From Actinomadura harenae (lineage in GTDB: Bacteria; Actinomycetota; Actinomycetes; Streptosporangiales; Streptosporangiaceae): a stretch of 64,000 nt of DNA. This document shows, one piece after another, positions 39,116 to 46,918 of this stretch. A program made the position numbers and the translations under genes. Under the pieces are notes generated by a model. It was not told the origin of the DNA. It was given only the letters and a program-made list of their open reading frames with translations, and made no database searches. Location of the stretch: NCBI RefSeq assembly GCF_003696215.1, contig NZ_RFFG01000028.1, forward strand, positions 1 through 64,000, in the 5' to 3' direction. How positions within the stretch are numbered: the stretch's first letter is position 1; each line of letters opens with the position of its first letter.

Positions 39116-39538
39116 TCAGGAGTGGGACAGGTCGGCTGCCAGGCGGGTGGTGATGGCCTCGAGGACTCGGGCCGTCGTGGCCAGGTCCTCGGGGCTCGCG
39201 ACGCTGTAGGCGCGGGTGATGGTGTCGACGGACGCGGCGCGGACGGTCGCGACGAGAGCGCGGCCCGACTCGGTGGGCTCGATGTCACCGCTGGGGACTT
39301 CGTGGACGTAGCCGCTGGCCAGGAGCTTGCCCAGGGCGATCTCGACCGCGGCCCGGTCCCACTGGGTCAGGGCGGCGATGCGGGTGGTGTGCGCCTCGGG
39401 GGTGGTCGGGGCGGCGAGCTGGCTGAGGGTGATCCACTGCTTCTCGTCCAGGGTGGTGCCGCCGAGGGCCCGGGCCAGGACGACGGTGTGGTGCTTCTCG
39501 GCCTGGCCGATGATCTTCGGGGTCAGGGTGGTGGTCAT
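39116..39538 (-). CDS. MarR-like winged-helix protein
   Basis: A 140-residue protein with a MarR-type arrangement: helix (KIIGQAEKHHTVVLARAL), HTH (LDEKQWITLSQLAAPTTPEA ... RIAALTQWDRAAVEIALGKL) and a wing with GYVHEVPSGDIEPTESGRAL. C-terminal helices would make the dimer. GAGGAG lies upstream of ATG 39538. No divergent target is near; the next gene upstream on the same strand is another MarR gene 80 bp away. The ligand is unknown. Confidence 0.82.
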   Translation of the reverse strand: MTTTLTPKIIGQAEKHHTVVLARALGGTTLDEKQWITLSQLAAPTTPEAHTTRIAALTQWDRAAVEIALGKLLASGYVHEVPSGDIEPTESGRALVATVRAASVDTITRAYSVASPEDLATTARVLEAITTRLAADLSHS

Positions 39539-39618
39539 GGTGTGCTCCTCGTTCCTGTGGTGGGGACGAGTTGATTTTGGCACTGAGTTTCAGTTGGAGT
39601 CAAGCCTCTCTTTTTGCC

Positions 39619-40140
39619 TCAGTCCGCCAGCGGGAGAAGGTCCGGGCCGTCCGACTCGACGGCCAGGGTGACGATGCGGAGCAGGTCGGAGAGCTGGCGG
39701 CGCTGCGCCGGAGTCAGCGCCGCCAGGAGCACGTGCTCGCCGGACGACCGGTCCTCGTAGACCGACTCCCACGCCTCGCACGCCTTCGCCGTCAGTCGGA
39801 CGAGCAGGCGGCGGCGGTCGTCCGGATCGGGGACGCGGTCCACGTATCCGTCGCGCTCCAGGCGTTCCAGGCGGTTGGTCAGAGTTGCGGGGCGGACGTC
39901 CAGGACCCCGGCGAGCCAGGTCGGGCCCGCCTGGTACGGGACGCCCGTGGAGCGCAGCCACCAGATGACGTCGTACTGCCAATCGTGCAGGCCGAGCCCG
40001 GCGAGCGCCTCCTCGCGCTCCCGGCGCAGCCTCCTCACGATCACCTGCATGCGGGTGACCGCGCCTTCCACGTCGGCGTCGAGATCGGGCAGCTCGCGGG
40101 ACCAGAACGCGATGTGCCGGTCGATGGAATCCTGGGCCAT
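39619..40140 (-). CDS. MarR family transcriptional regulator
   Basis: A 173-residue MarR protein. The winged helix is at residues 70-110: GPTWLAGVLDVRPATLTNRL, then ERLERDGYVDRVPDPDDRRRLLVRLT with the conserved DDRR wing. It starts with SIDRHIAFWSRELPDLD, a motif common to the antibiotic-linked MarR subgroup. It is divergent from an esterase gene 82 bp away, with direct and inverted repeats in the gap, so it probably controls that esterase. Confidence 0.92.
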   Translation of the reverse strand: MAQDSIDRHIAFWSRELPDLDADVEGAVTRMQVIVRRLRREREEALAGLGLHDWQYDVIWWLRSTGVPYQAGPTWLAGVLDVRPATLTNRLERLERDGYVDRVPDPDDRRRLLVRLTAKACEAWESVYEDRSSGEHVLLAALTPAQRRQLSDLLRIVTLAVESDGPDLLPLAD

Positions 40141-40148
40141 GGCCGCGA

Positions 40149-40181
40149 TACTACCATTTCGAATATTTCCATTTCGTAGTA
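40149..40181. promoter_or_regulatory. MarR operator candidate upstream of the esterase
   Basis: TACTAC (40149-40154) and GTAGTA (40176-40181) are exact complements. Inside them CCATTTCG occurs twice as a direct repeat (40154-40161 and 40169-40176), 15 bp apart. The stretch is AT-rich compared with its surroundings and lies between MarR and esterase starts. Confidence 0.65.
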
Positions 40182-40221
40182 CTGTCCCTCCCCGTCACCC
40201 CCGACGACGAGGAGGACCGCC

Positions 40222-41265
40222 ATGCCGCTCTGGCCCGACGACCTGGCCGGACAGGTCCACGAGCACACCTTCGACAGCGCGCTGCTGCGCGACAACCCGC
40301 TCGGCGACCCGCACGAACGCCCGCTGTGGGTCTACACGCCGCCCGGCTACGACGCCGATCCCGGACGCCGCTACCCGACCGTCTACATGCTGCTCGGCTA
40401 CACCGGGCGCCTCGAGGCGTGGCGTCAGGCGTCCTCCTCCTACCGCGAGCCCGTTCCCGTCGCCGCCGACCGGCTGTTCGCGCGCGGTGAGGCGCCGCCC
40501 GCGATCGTGGTGTTCGTGGACGCGTTCACCACGTACGGCGGTAGCCAGTACGTCGACTCGCGCGGTACCGGGCGCTACCACTCCTACCTGTGCGACGAGG
40601 TCGTCCCGTGGGTGGACGCGCACTACCGGACGCTCGCCTCCCGCGACCATCGCGGGATCGCGGGCAAGTCCAGCGGAGGGCTCGGCGCGTCCATCACGTC
40701 GATGATGCGTCCCAACCTGTTCGGCGCGTTCGCGACGCACTCGGGCGACTCGCTGTCGGAGGCGCAGTACACGCCGCACTTCTACAAGGCCGTCCGTGAC
40801 CTGCGCGCCTACGACGCCGACATCTTCGCCTGGTGGGAGGACTTCCGGTCGCGCGTGGCGTTCACCAGGCCGGAGGACCTGCGGCTGCTGGAGATCCTCG
40901 GTGTTTCGGCCTGTTTCTCGCCCGCCGAGGACGGCACTCCCCTGCTCCCCTTCGACCCGGTGACCGGCGCGCTGCGTCCGGACGAGTGGCAGCGGTGGCT
41001 CGACTGGGATCCTGTGCGGATGGCCCCGTCCCACGCGGACGCGCTGCGCTCGATGCACGGCATCTGGATCGACGCGGGAACGAGCGACGAATGGTTCCTC
41101 GACCTGGGCGCGACGGCGTTCCGGCGGGCGGTCGCCGACGCGGGCGTCCCCGACGACCGGGTCTTCTTCGAACTGTTCGACGGCGGTCACATGGCGGTCG
41201 AATACCGCCAACCACCCGCCATCGCTTGGCTCTCCCGCATCCTGAGCCCCACTAGCGACGGGTGA
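40222..41265 (+). CDS. esterase D / enterochelin-esterase-like hydrolase
   Basis: A 347-residue alpha/beta hydrolase of the putative esterase (PF00756-type) family. The start has LWVYTPPGYDADPGRRYPTV followed by YMLLGYTG (oxyanion loop). The nucleophile is Ser in HRGIAGKSSGGLGASITS (G-K-S-S-G) near residue 155. The catalytic His is in LFDGGHMAVEYRQP near 315. It may hydrolyse siderophore or antibiotic esters. There is no signal peptide. Its last 14 bp overlap the convergent beta-helix gene. It is probably repressed by the divergent MarR protein. Confidence 0.9.
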   Translation: MPLWPDDLAGQVHEHTFDSALLRDNPLGDPHERPLWVYTPPGYDADPGRRYPTVYMLLGYTGRLEAWRQASSSYREPVPVAADRLFARGEAPPAIVVFVDAFTTYGGSQYVDSRGTGRYHSYLCDEVVPWVDAHYRTLASRDHRGIAGKSSGGLGASITSMMRPNLFGAFATHSGDSLSEAQYTPHFYKAVRDLRAYDADIFAWWEDFRSRVAFTRPEDLRLLEILGVSACFSPAEDGTPLLPFDPVTGALRPDEWQRWLDWDPVRMAPSHADALRSMHGIWIDAGTSDEWFLDLGATAFRRAVADAGVPDDRVFFELFDGGHMAVEYRQPPAIAWLSRILSPTSDG

Positions 41266-43264
41266 CCGCGCGCGTGACACCCGCGGCGACCGTGGACACC
41301 AGGATCCAGCCGACGGCGACCAGCACGTACGAGAACCACTGCGCCGCGCCCTTGGGGTTGAAGGCGTACTTCTGGCCCAGCGTCACCAGCGGCAGCATGA
41401 GGTCGAGGGTGTAGACGAACGGGTTGAAGTGCGGGGCCTCGTCCTTCTTCAGCGGGGCCGGGTGGTCCAGGGAGAACACGGTCGTGCCGATGACCAGGAA
41501 GAACGCCACCCAGGCGGCGGCGCGCCAGGGCCGGTAGCCGTAGCCGACCGTCACGTCCTGGACGAGGCTCCACGCGCGCGCGATGAGCGGCTTGAAACGG
41601 CGCTGGCCGCGCTCCCGTTCGTAGAGGATGCGCTGCGCCTGCGGCTGCCGCCCCAGGTGGACGTACATCTGGGCCAGTTGGTCACACGCCTGGGAGCGCT
41701 GGTCCTGCGGAGCGCGTTCCACCCAGTCAAGGCGTTCGCGGGCGGTCAGGGCCGGTTGCAGCGTCTCGTAGACGAGACCGTCCATGCTCAGGTTCTCGGG
41801 CCACTTCTCTGGGAGATCGCGCAGAACGCCTATGCGGGCGCCGTCGAGGACCACCCGGCCCTCGACGGCGTCGCCGGGCAGGAGGACGAGCTCGGTGGTC
41901 TGGATTCCGGAGGCGTCGAGTGCCGTGCCCCCGGGGATCCGCAGTTCGATCCCTGTCAGGTCGACGTCGAGACGGAATCGGCTGTCGACAAGACGGACCT
42001 CTTGGTCCGCCCACACGTTCAGCAGGCGGAGGCCGGAGGCGACCTCGTTGCGCGTGAAGCGGAAGGAGGCCCCGGTCGGGGCGCCGCTCAGCCGCATCCT
42101 GCTCGCGAGCACACTGCCGTCCAGGCGGCTGTTGCTGATGCGGATCTCGCCGTCCGCGCGCAGCCTGCCCAGCCGCAGGGTGCCGCCGACCTCGCCGTTC
42201 TCCATGTCCACGCACACCCCGTCGCGGCCGGGGCCGAGGGACGCTTCGACCAGGCTGAAATCCCCCACGACACGCGCGCCGCGCAGGCGGATGTCACCGC
42301 CGCGCAGCGTCAGGCGGGGCGCGTCGAGGTGGCCGATGGACGCGCGGTCCAGGTTGAGCGCGACATGGCCGGCGCCGTCCAGAACGGCGTCGGCGAGGTG
42401 CACGCCCCCGTCGAAGCGGACACCGACCAGCCGGACCTCGCCTTCGACGGTCAGGCCGCTCTCGCACCAGAAGGCGCCGGTGACGTGGGCCCGCGCCGCG
42501 CTGAGCGCGAACCCGCCCGGATTGCTCAGCCGCGCGTCGGAGAGCAGCATCGGGCCGCCGATCTCGGCGCTGCGCATCCGGATCTCGCCCTCCGCCGCCA
42601 TGCCGCAGCCGTCGACGCCCTCGCCGATGCCGGCGTTGTCGATGTCGAGCGCGACGGCTCCGGGGTTCACGACGCGTGCGTGGGCGAGGTCGAACTGGCC
42701 GGTGATCCGCGCCCCGCGCAGCACCACGGGACCGTCCGCGACCAGGTCGGGGCAGGCCAGGTCACCGCGCACCGAGACGCCTTCGCCGTCGATCGCGACG
42801 TCGCTCTCCGAGCGTCCGATGGTCGCGCCCTTCAGGCGGAGACCGCCGGTGATCTCGCCCTGGTCGATGCGGATCCCGTGCTCGATCTCGGTGCCGCGCA
42901 GGTCGAGCAGGCCTTCGATCCGAACGCGCGGCGCCTTGAGCTGGTGGAGGCGGCTGCCGACGAGCCGGACGGTGCGGGTGACGGCCTCGGCCAGTCGGAG
43001 CGGCGCGTCGAAGGCGCAGTCCTCGCAGATCAGCGCGACGTCGATGGAGGCGCCCATCAGGTCGAGCCTCCCGGTGACCGTGGCCCCGCGGAGCCGGATC
43101 GCGGCGAGTTGCCCCGGCTCCGGGTCGTGCCCGCCGAGCAGCAGGAGCCTGATGACCTCGGCGCGGATGGTGGTGGTGGGGGTGGTCGTGAGGTCGGCCC
43201 AGGCGCCGGTGGGGAAGGCGTCCCAGAGGAGCTGCTCGGCGTCGGTCAGGTCGTCGGGGGGCAC
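41252..43264 (-). CDS. beta-helix repeat protein with C-terminal membrane helices
   Basis: A 670-residue protein. Residues about 45-510 are a long run of short strand repeats of the type xxLRGATVTGRLDLMGA, with many G-x-(L/I/V)-x-L units, which predicts a right-handed parallel beta-helix related to pentapeptide or polymer-forming proteins. A linker at about 535-575 is rich in Gln/Arg (QACDQLAQMYVHLGRQPQAQ). Two or more membrane helices end the protein: WRAAAWVAFFLVIGTTVFSL near 590 and SYVLVAVGWILVSTVAAGV near 645. No catalytic residues are visible. I recall similar actinomycete proteins labelled as membrane-associated oxidoreductases, but no support for that name is seen here. It shares a 14-bp overlap with the convergent esterase gene. 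Confidence 0.85.
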   Translation of the reverse strand: MPPDDLTDAEQLLWDAFPTGAWADLTTTPTTTIRAEVIRLLLLGGHDPEPGQLAAIRLRGATVTGRLDLMGASIDVALICEDCAFDAPLRLAEAVTRTVRLVGSRLHQLKAPRVRIEGLLDLRGTEIEHGIRIDQGEITGGLRLKGATIGRSESDVAIDGEGVSVRGDLACPDLVADGPVVLRGARITGQFDLAHARVVNPGAVALDIDNAGIGEGVDGCGMAAEGEIRMRSAEIGGPMLLSDARLSNPGGFALSAARAHVTGAFWCESGLTVEGEVRLVGVRFDGGVHLADAVLDGAGHVALNLDRASIGHLDAPRLTLRGGDIRLRGARVVGDFSLVEASLGPGRDGVCVDMENGEVGGTLRLGRLRADGEIRISNSRLDGSVLASRMRLSGAPTGASFRFTRNEVASGLRLLNVWADQEVRLVDSRFRLDVDLTGIELRIPGGTALDASGIQTTELVLLPGDAVEGRVVLDGARIGVLRDLPEKWPENLSMDGLVYETLQPALTARERLDWVERAPQDQRSQACDQLAQMYVHLGRQPQAQRILYERERGQRRFKPLIARAWSLVQDVTVGYGYRPWRAAAWVAFFLVIGTTVFSLDHPAPLKKDEAPHFNPFVYTLDLMLPLVTLGQKYAFNPKGAAQWFSYVLVAVGWILVSTVAAGVTRAVTRR

Positions 43265-43268
43265 CGGA

Positions 43269-43823
43269 TCATTCTGGAGGGGCGTCGTCGTGCGGGCCAG
43301 ACTCGGCGGGGAACAGGATCGGGCTGAGGAGATATCGGGATCGTCCCGGTTCCGACGTGTTGGCCAGGTGGGGGACGATCGCGGCGCGGAGGTCGGCGAG
43401 GAGTGCCGTCAGTTCGCCGGGGTTCAGCCAGACGGCGTGCTGCCGGTAGCCGAGCGGGTCGGACGACGGGTCGGAGTCGTCGCGGTCGAGGTAGGCGTCG
43501 AACTCGGCGGCCAGGGCGGCGAGCGCGGCGGTGAACGCGGCGCGGTGGTCGTCCGGGGACAGGGCCGCGGCCTCGGCGGGGTCGACCGAGGCGCGGTCGC
43601 GGCCGAGCCGGTAGCGGCGTTCGACCGCGCCGCGGACGCGCCGTTCGCCCGCGACCTCCAGGACTCCCGCGGCGGCGAGCACGTCGACGTGGCGGTAGAC
43701 GGTGGCCTTGGAGACGTCCGTGATCAGCTCGGCGAGGCGCGAGGTCGGCAGGACGCGGCCGCCGCGCAACGCGTGCACGATCCGCAGTCGGACGGGGTGG
43801 GCGAAGAGGTCCAGTGTGCGCAC
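43269..43823 (-). CDS. ArsR-type helix-turn-helix regulator
   Basis: A 184-residue regulator. The first 65 residues are an ArsR-like winged helix: TLDLFAHPVRLRIVHALRGG, then LITDVSKATVYRHVDVLAAAGVLEV, where the recognition helix is KATVYRHVDVLA. The long C-terminal domain is the kind seen in actinomycete ArsR proteins of unknown ligand. No metal-binding Cys cluster is present, so metal sensing is unlikely. It lies 4 bp upstream of the beta-helix gene on the same strand, suggesting one transcript, and is divergent from an alpha/beta hydrolase. Confidence 0.88.
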   Translation of the reverse strand: MRTLDLFAHPVRLRIVHALRGGRVLPTSRLAELITDVSKATVYRHVDVLAAAGVLEVAGERRVRGAVERRYRLGRDRASVDPAEAAALSPDDHRAAFTAALAALAAEFDAYLDRDDSDPSSDPLGYRQHAVWLNPGELTALLADLRAAIVPHLANTSEPGRSRYLLSPILFPAESGPHDDAPPE

Positions 43824-43860
43824 ACCATGAATGGTCTCACAGGTGCTACCTTTCGCAAGT

Positions 43861-44742
43861 ATGAGAACGGATGAGTGGACTCCCCCGTCCTACGCCGACC
43901 CCGACGCCTTCGAGGAGCATGAGGTCGCGGTCGGCTCGGTCGGCGGGGCGCTGGTGTCGCCGCATACCGGGGGCCGGGCCGGGGTCGTGCTGCTGAGCGG
44001 TGGCGGACCGTTCGACCGGGACGGGACGGCCGGGCCGAACAAGCCGCTGAAGGACCTCGCCTGGGGGCTAGCCGGGCGGGGCATCGCCTCGGTGCGGTTC
44101 GACAAGCCGTCCGGGCAGGCCGCGACCATGACCGACGAGTACGTGCCGTTCGCCGCGGAGGCCGTCCGACGGTTGCGTGACCTGGTGGAACGTGTGTTCG
44201 TCGTCGGACACAGCATGGGCGGCAAGGTCGCGCCGCGCGTCGCGGAGGCCGTCCCGGCGGACGGCCTGGTGCTGCTCGCGGCGGACGCGGAGCCGATGCA
44301 CCGCGCGGCCGTGCGGGTGACACGGCATCTGGCGTCGCTCGACCCCGCGTACGCGGAGTTCGGCGCGCAGATCGAACGGCAGGTGGCGGCGCTGGACGTG
44401 CTGACCCCGGACACGCCGTCCGCCGACCTGCCGTTCGGGCTGCCCGCGTCCTACTGGGCCGACCTGCTCGGCTACGACCCGGTCGCGGCGGCCGGCGCGG
44501 CCGGCCTGCCGATGTTCGTCGGGCAGGGCGGACGCGACTACCAGGTGACCCTCGCCGACGACCTCTCCCGCTGGCGCGCCGCGTTCGACGCCCGGCCGGA
44601 CGTGACGTTCCGGGTCTACGAGGCCGACGACCACATGTTCTTCCCTGGATCCGGGCCGTCCGGCCCCGTCGACCACCTCCGCCCGCAACACGTGGACGAG
44701 GAGGTCGTCGTGGACGTCGCGGCCTGGCTGGTCGCGCATTGA
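43861..44742 (+). CDS. alpha/beta hydrolase
   Basis: A 293-residue serine hydrolase. GVVLLSGGGPFDRDGTAG near residue 45 is the oxyanion region. The nucleophile is Ser in VFVVGHSMGGKVAPRVAEA (G-H-S-M-G) near 120. The acid lies in FVGQGGRDYQV near 222 and the catalytic His in VYEADDHMFFPG near 258. The substrate is unknown; the family includes dienelactone-hydrolase-like and peptidase-like esterases. The ATG at 43861 was chosen over an earlier ATG at 43831 that would overlap the divergent ArsR promoter. Confidence 0.9.
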   Translation: MRTDEWTPPSYADPDAFEEHEVAVGSVGGALVSPHTGGRAGVVLLSGGGPFDRDGTAGPNKPLKDLAWGLAGRGIASVRFDKPSGQAATMTDEYVPFAAEAVRRLRDLVERVFVVGHSMGGKVAPRVAEAVPADGLVLLAADAEPMHRAAVRVTRHLASLDPAYAEFGAQIERQVAALDVLTPDTPSADLPFGLPASYWADLLGYDPVAAAGAAGLPMFVGQGGRDYQVTLADDLSRWRAAFDARPDVTFRVYEADDHMFFPGSGPSGPVDHLRPQHVDEEVVVDVAAWLVAH

Positions 44743-44805
44743 CGCGGCGGCATCCGGGCCTCCTCGGTCGCGTCCCGGCTGTCGGCCAGGTCACATGGCC
44801 AACTT

Positions 44806-44819
44806 GTTTAAATTTGAAC
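44806..44819. promoter_or_regulatory. AT-rich near-palindrome upstream of the dioxygenase
   Basis: GTTTAAATTTGAAC is a palindrome except for one pair (GTTyAAATTTrAAC). It is one of the few AT-rich islands here and sits 12 bp before the ATG at 44832, where it could overlap the -10 region or bind a repressor. Confidence 0.45.
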
Positions 44820-44831
44820 TAGTATGGGGTC

Positions 44832-45593
44832 ATGGTCAGGATGCCAGCGATCTATCTCAGCCACGGCGCCCCGCCGCTCGCCGACGACCCCTTCTGGCCC
44901 GGCGAGCTGGCGGCCTGGGCCGCCGACCTGCCGCGCCCCGAGGCCGTCCTCATGGTGTCGGCGCACTGGGAGGACGCGCCGGTCACGGTCGGCGCCACCG
45001 CGCCCGTCCCGCTCGTGTACGACTTCTGGGGATTCCCGGAGAAGTACTACCAGGTCACCTACCCCGCGCCCGGCGCGCCGGACCTCGCCGCGAAGGTCCG
45101 CGGCCTGCTCGGCCCCTCGGTCCACGAGGCCCCCGAACGCGGCCTCGACCACGGCGCGTACGTCCCGCTCAAGGAGATGTACCCCGACGCCGACGTCCCG
45201 GTGCTCCAGATGTCGATGCCGACGCTCGACCCGGCCGAGCTCTACGACCTCGGCCGGCGGCTCGCGCCGCTCCGCGACGAGGGCGTGCTGATCGTCGGCA
45301 GCGGCTTCTTCACCCACAACCTGCGCGCGCTCGACCCGTCCGGCCGCGTCGCCACCGCGACCGCCGAGTTCGACGAGTGGGGCCGCCGCGCCCTCGACGC
45401 GCACGACGTGGACGCGCTGCTCGACTTCCAGCACAAGGCCCCGGCCTCCGCGTTCGCCCACCCGCGCACCGAGCACTTCGCCCCGCTGTTCGTCACGCTC
45501 GGCGCCTCGTCCGGGGACGGCGAGGACGACACCAGCCAGCCCATCGACGGGTACTGGCTCGGCATGGCCAAGCGGTCGGTCCAGTTCGGCTGA
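44832..45593 (+). CDS. class III extradiol dioxygenase family protein (DODA type)
   Basis: A 253-residue enzyme of the LigB/DODA family. Metal and catalytic His positions are visible: IYLSHGAPPLADD near residue 8, VLMVSAHWEDAPV near 41, and GLDHGAYVPLKEM near 107. FFTHNLRAL near 158 and a closing HFAPLFVTLGA are also characteristic. Such enzymes cleave catechol-type rings or DOPA with non-haem iron or zinc. No aromatic-degradation partner is adjacent except possibly the divergent hydrolase cluster. It is convergent with the downstream amidohydrolase. Confidence 0.9.
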   Translation: MVRMPAIYLSHGAPPLADDPFWPGELAAWAADLPRPEAVLMVSAHWEDAPVTVGATAPVPLVYDFWGFPEKYYQVTYPAPGAPDLAAKVRGLLGPSVHEAPERGLDHGAYVPLKEMYPDADVPVLQMSMPTLDPAELYDLGRRLAPLRDEGVLIVGSGFFTHNLRALDPSGRVATATAEFDEWGRRALDAHDVDALLDFQHKAPASAFAHPRTEHFAPLFVTLGASSGDGEDDTSQPIDGYWLGMAKRSVQFG

Positions 45594-45599
45594 CCGTCC

Positions 45600-46724
45600 T
45601 CAGCCGTCCAGGCCGTAGACGCGGCGGGCGTTGCCCGCCGCGACCATCCCGGCCAGCCGGGACGCGTCGGAGCCCGTCCAGGAGCCCTCGGCGAGGCCGC
45701 CGTCCAGAACCCTGCCGAGGGCTCGCCGGAACAGCAACGCCGCGAGGTGGTAGTACTCGGCGAGCCCGTAGGCGTCGGACGAGTAGAGCACCTTGCCGAA
45801 CGGCGCCAGCTCGAGCAGCTCCCCCAGCACGACCGACGCCCGGTCGCCGACGCCGTGCAACGCCAGGCCGACGTCCGCGAACACGTTCGGGAACACCTGC
45901 GCGAGATACCCGGCACTCCGCTGGAACGGGTAGTTGTGCAGGAGCAGGACGGGCGTGCCCGCCCGCGCGAGCTCCCGCAGCAGGCCCGTGAGCAGCAGCG
46001 GATCACCGCGCCGCAGATCGGCGTCGGCGTCCCCGTACCCCACGTGGAACTGGACGGGCAGCCGCAGATCGGACGCGCACCAGATCAGGAACCGGTGCAG
46101 CACCGGATCCGCGACACGCGGCCGTCCGGCCCCGGCGGCTCCGCGCAGCAGGCGCTCGGCGGCCTGCGCCACGTCACGGTCGGCCGGGCGTTCGCCCGCC
46201 AGGTCCAGCCCGGCACGGTAGGCGGCGATCGACTTCACGCCGACCGCGTTCCGCGTCCGTTCGGCCAGGGCCGTCCGGAACGCGTCGGCGAAACCGTCCG
46301 CGCCGCCCTCCCGCGCGGCGACGGATTCGGCGAGCGTCTCCAGGCGGACGATCTCGTGCGCGGACGCGCCCGCGAGGCCGCCCAGTTCGTCCGGAGTGAG
46401 CAGCCCGTCCGGGTTGAAGCCGGTGTCGACGCAGAGCGCACCCAATCCCGCGGACGCCAGGAAACGCCGGTTGACCTCGGCGAACCCGAGTTCGGCGCGG
46501 CGCGCGAGGTAGTCGTCCGGCGACGCGTGCGGAGCGAGGTCGAGGACGGGCGCGCACCAGCGCCGGACGGCCAGCCCGACACGCGTGTCGAAGAAACCGC
46601 CGCCGAGCGGCCCGGGGGCGTCCGCCTCGGTCATCAGGGCCTCGAACCCCGCGCGGCCGAGGTCACGGCGCACCACACCGTGACAGTGGTGGTCGACCAG
46701 CGGCGGAATGTCGTCGTGAAGCAC
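45600..46724 (-). CDS. amidohydrolase family protein (FluG N-terminal type)
   Basis: A 374-residue TIM-barrel metal enzyme. PPLVDHHCHGVVRRDL near residue 8 holds the HxH metal motif. LRLPVQFHVGYGDAD near 222 holds the second metal His, VLLLHNYPFQRSAGY near 258 the next, and LYSSDAYGLAEYY near 316 the terminal metal Asp. These positions match the amidohydrolase half of the fungal developmental protein FluG. It is divergent from a glutamine-synthetase-like gene that corresponds to the other half of FluG, so the two genes probably act on the same small molecule. Confidence 0.9.
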   Translation of the reverse strand: MLHDDIPPLVDHHCHGVVRRDLGRAGFEALMTEADAPGPLGGGFFDTRVGLAVRRWCAPVLDLAPHASPDDYLARRAELGFAEVNRRFLASAGLGALCVDTGFNPDGLLTPDELGGLAGASAHEIVRLETLAESVAAREGGADGFADAFRTALAERTRNAVGVKSIAAYRAGLDLAGERPADRDVAQAAERLLRGAAGAGRPRVADPVLHRFLIWCASDLRLPVQFHVGYGDADADLRRGDPLLLTGLLRELARAGTPVLLLHNYPFQRSAGYLAQVFPNVFADVGLALHGVGDRASVVLGELLELAPFGKVLYSSDAYGLAEYYHLAALLFRRALGRVLDGGLAEGSWTGSDASRLAGMVAAGNARRVYGLDG

Positions 46725-46918
46725 CGCGCCTCCCTCGTCATTCGGTCAGCACGACCTTACGATGCGTCATGGCGGCCGAGCGGCACCCGGCATCCGCACC
46801 ACACGGGCCACCGCACGGACGCCCCGTCCCCGCACCGCGCGGGAGGCGCGCCCCGACGCGCGCACGCAGCGGATACGGGACGGATCCGCCAGGGGGGCAC
46901 GAGCGATGGGAGCAGTGC

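Noticed and set aside
41429-43874. long plus-strand frames opposite the beta-helix gene
   Set aside because: The minus-strand gene has a regular repeat and membrane helices; the plus-strand frames read as compositionally biased sequence.
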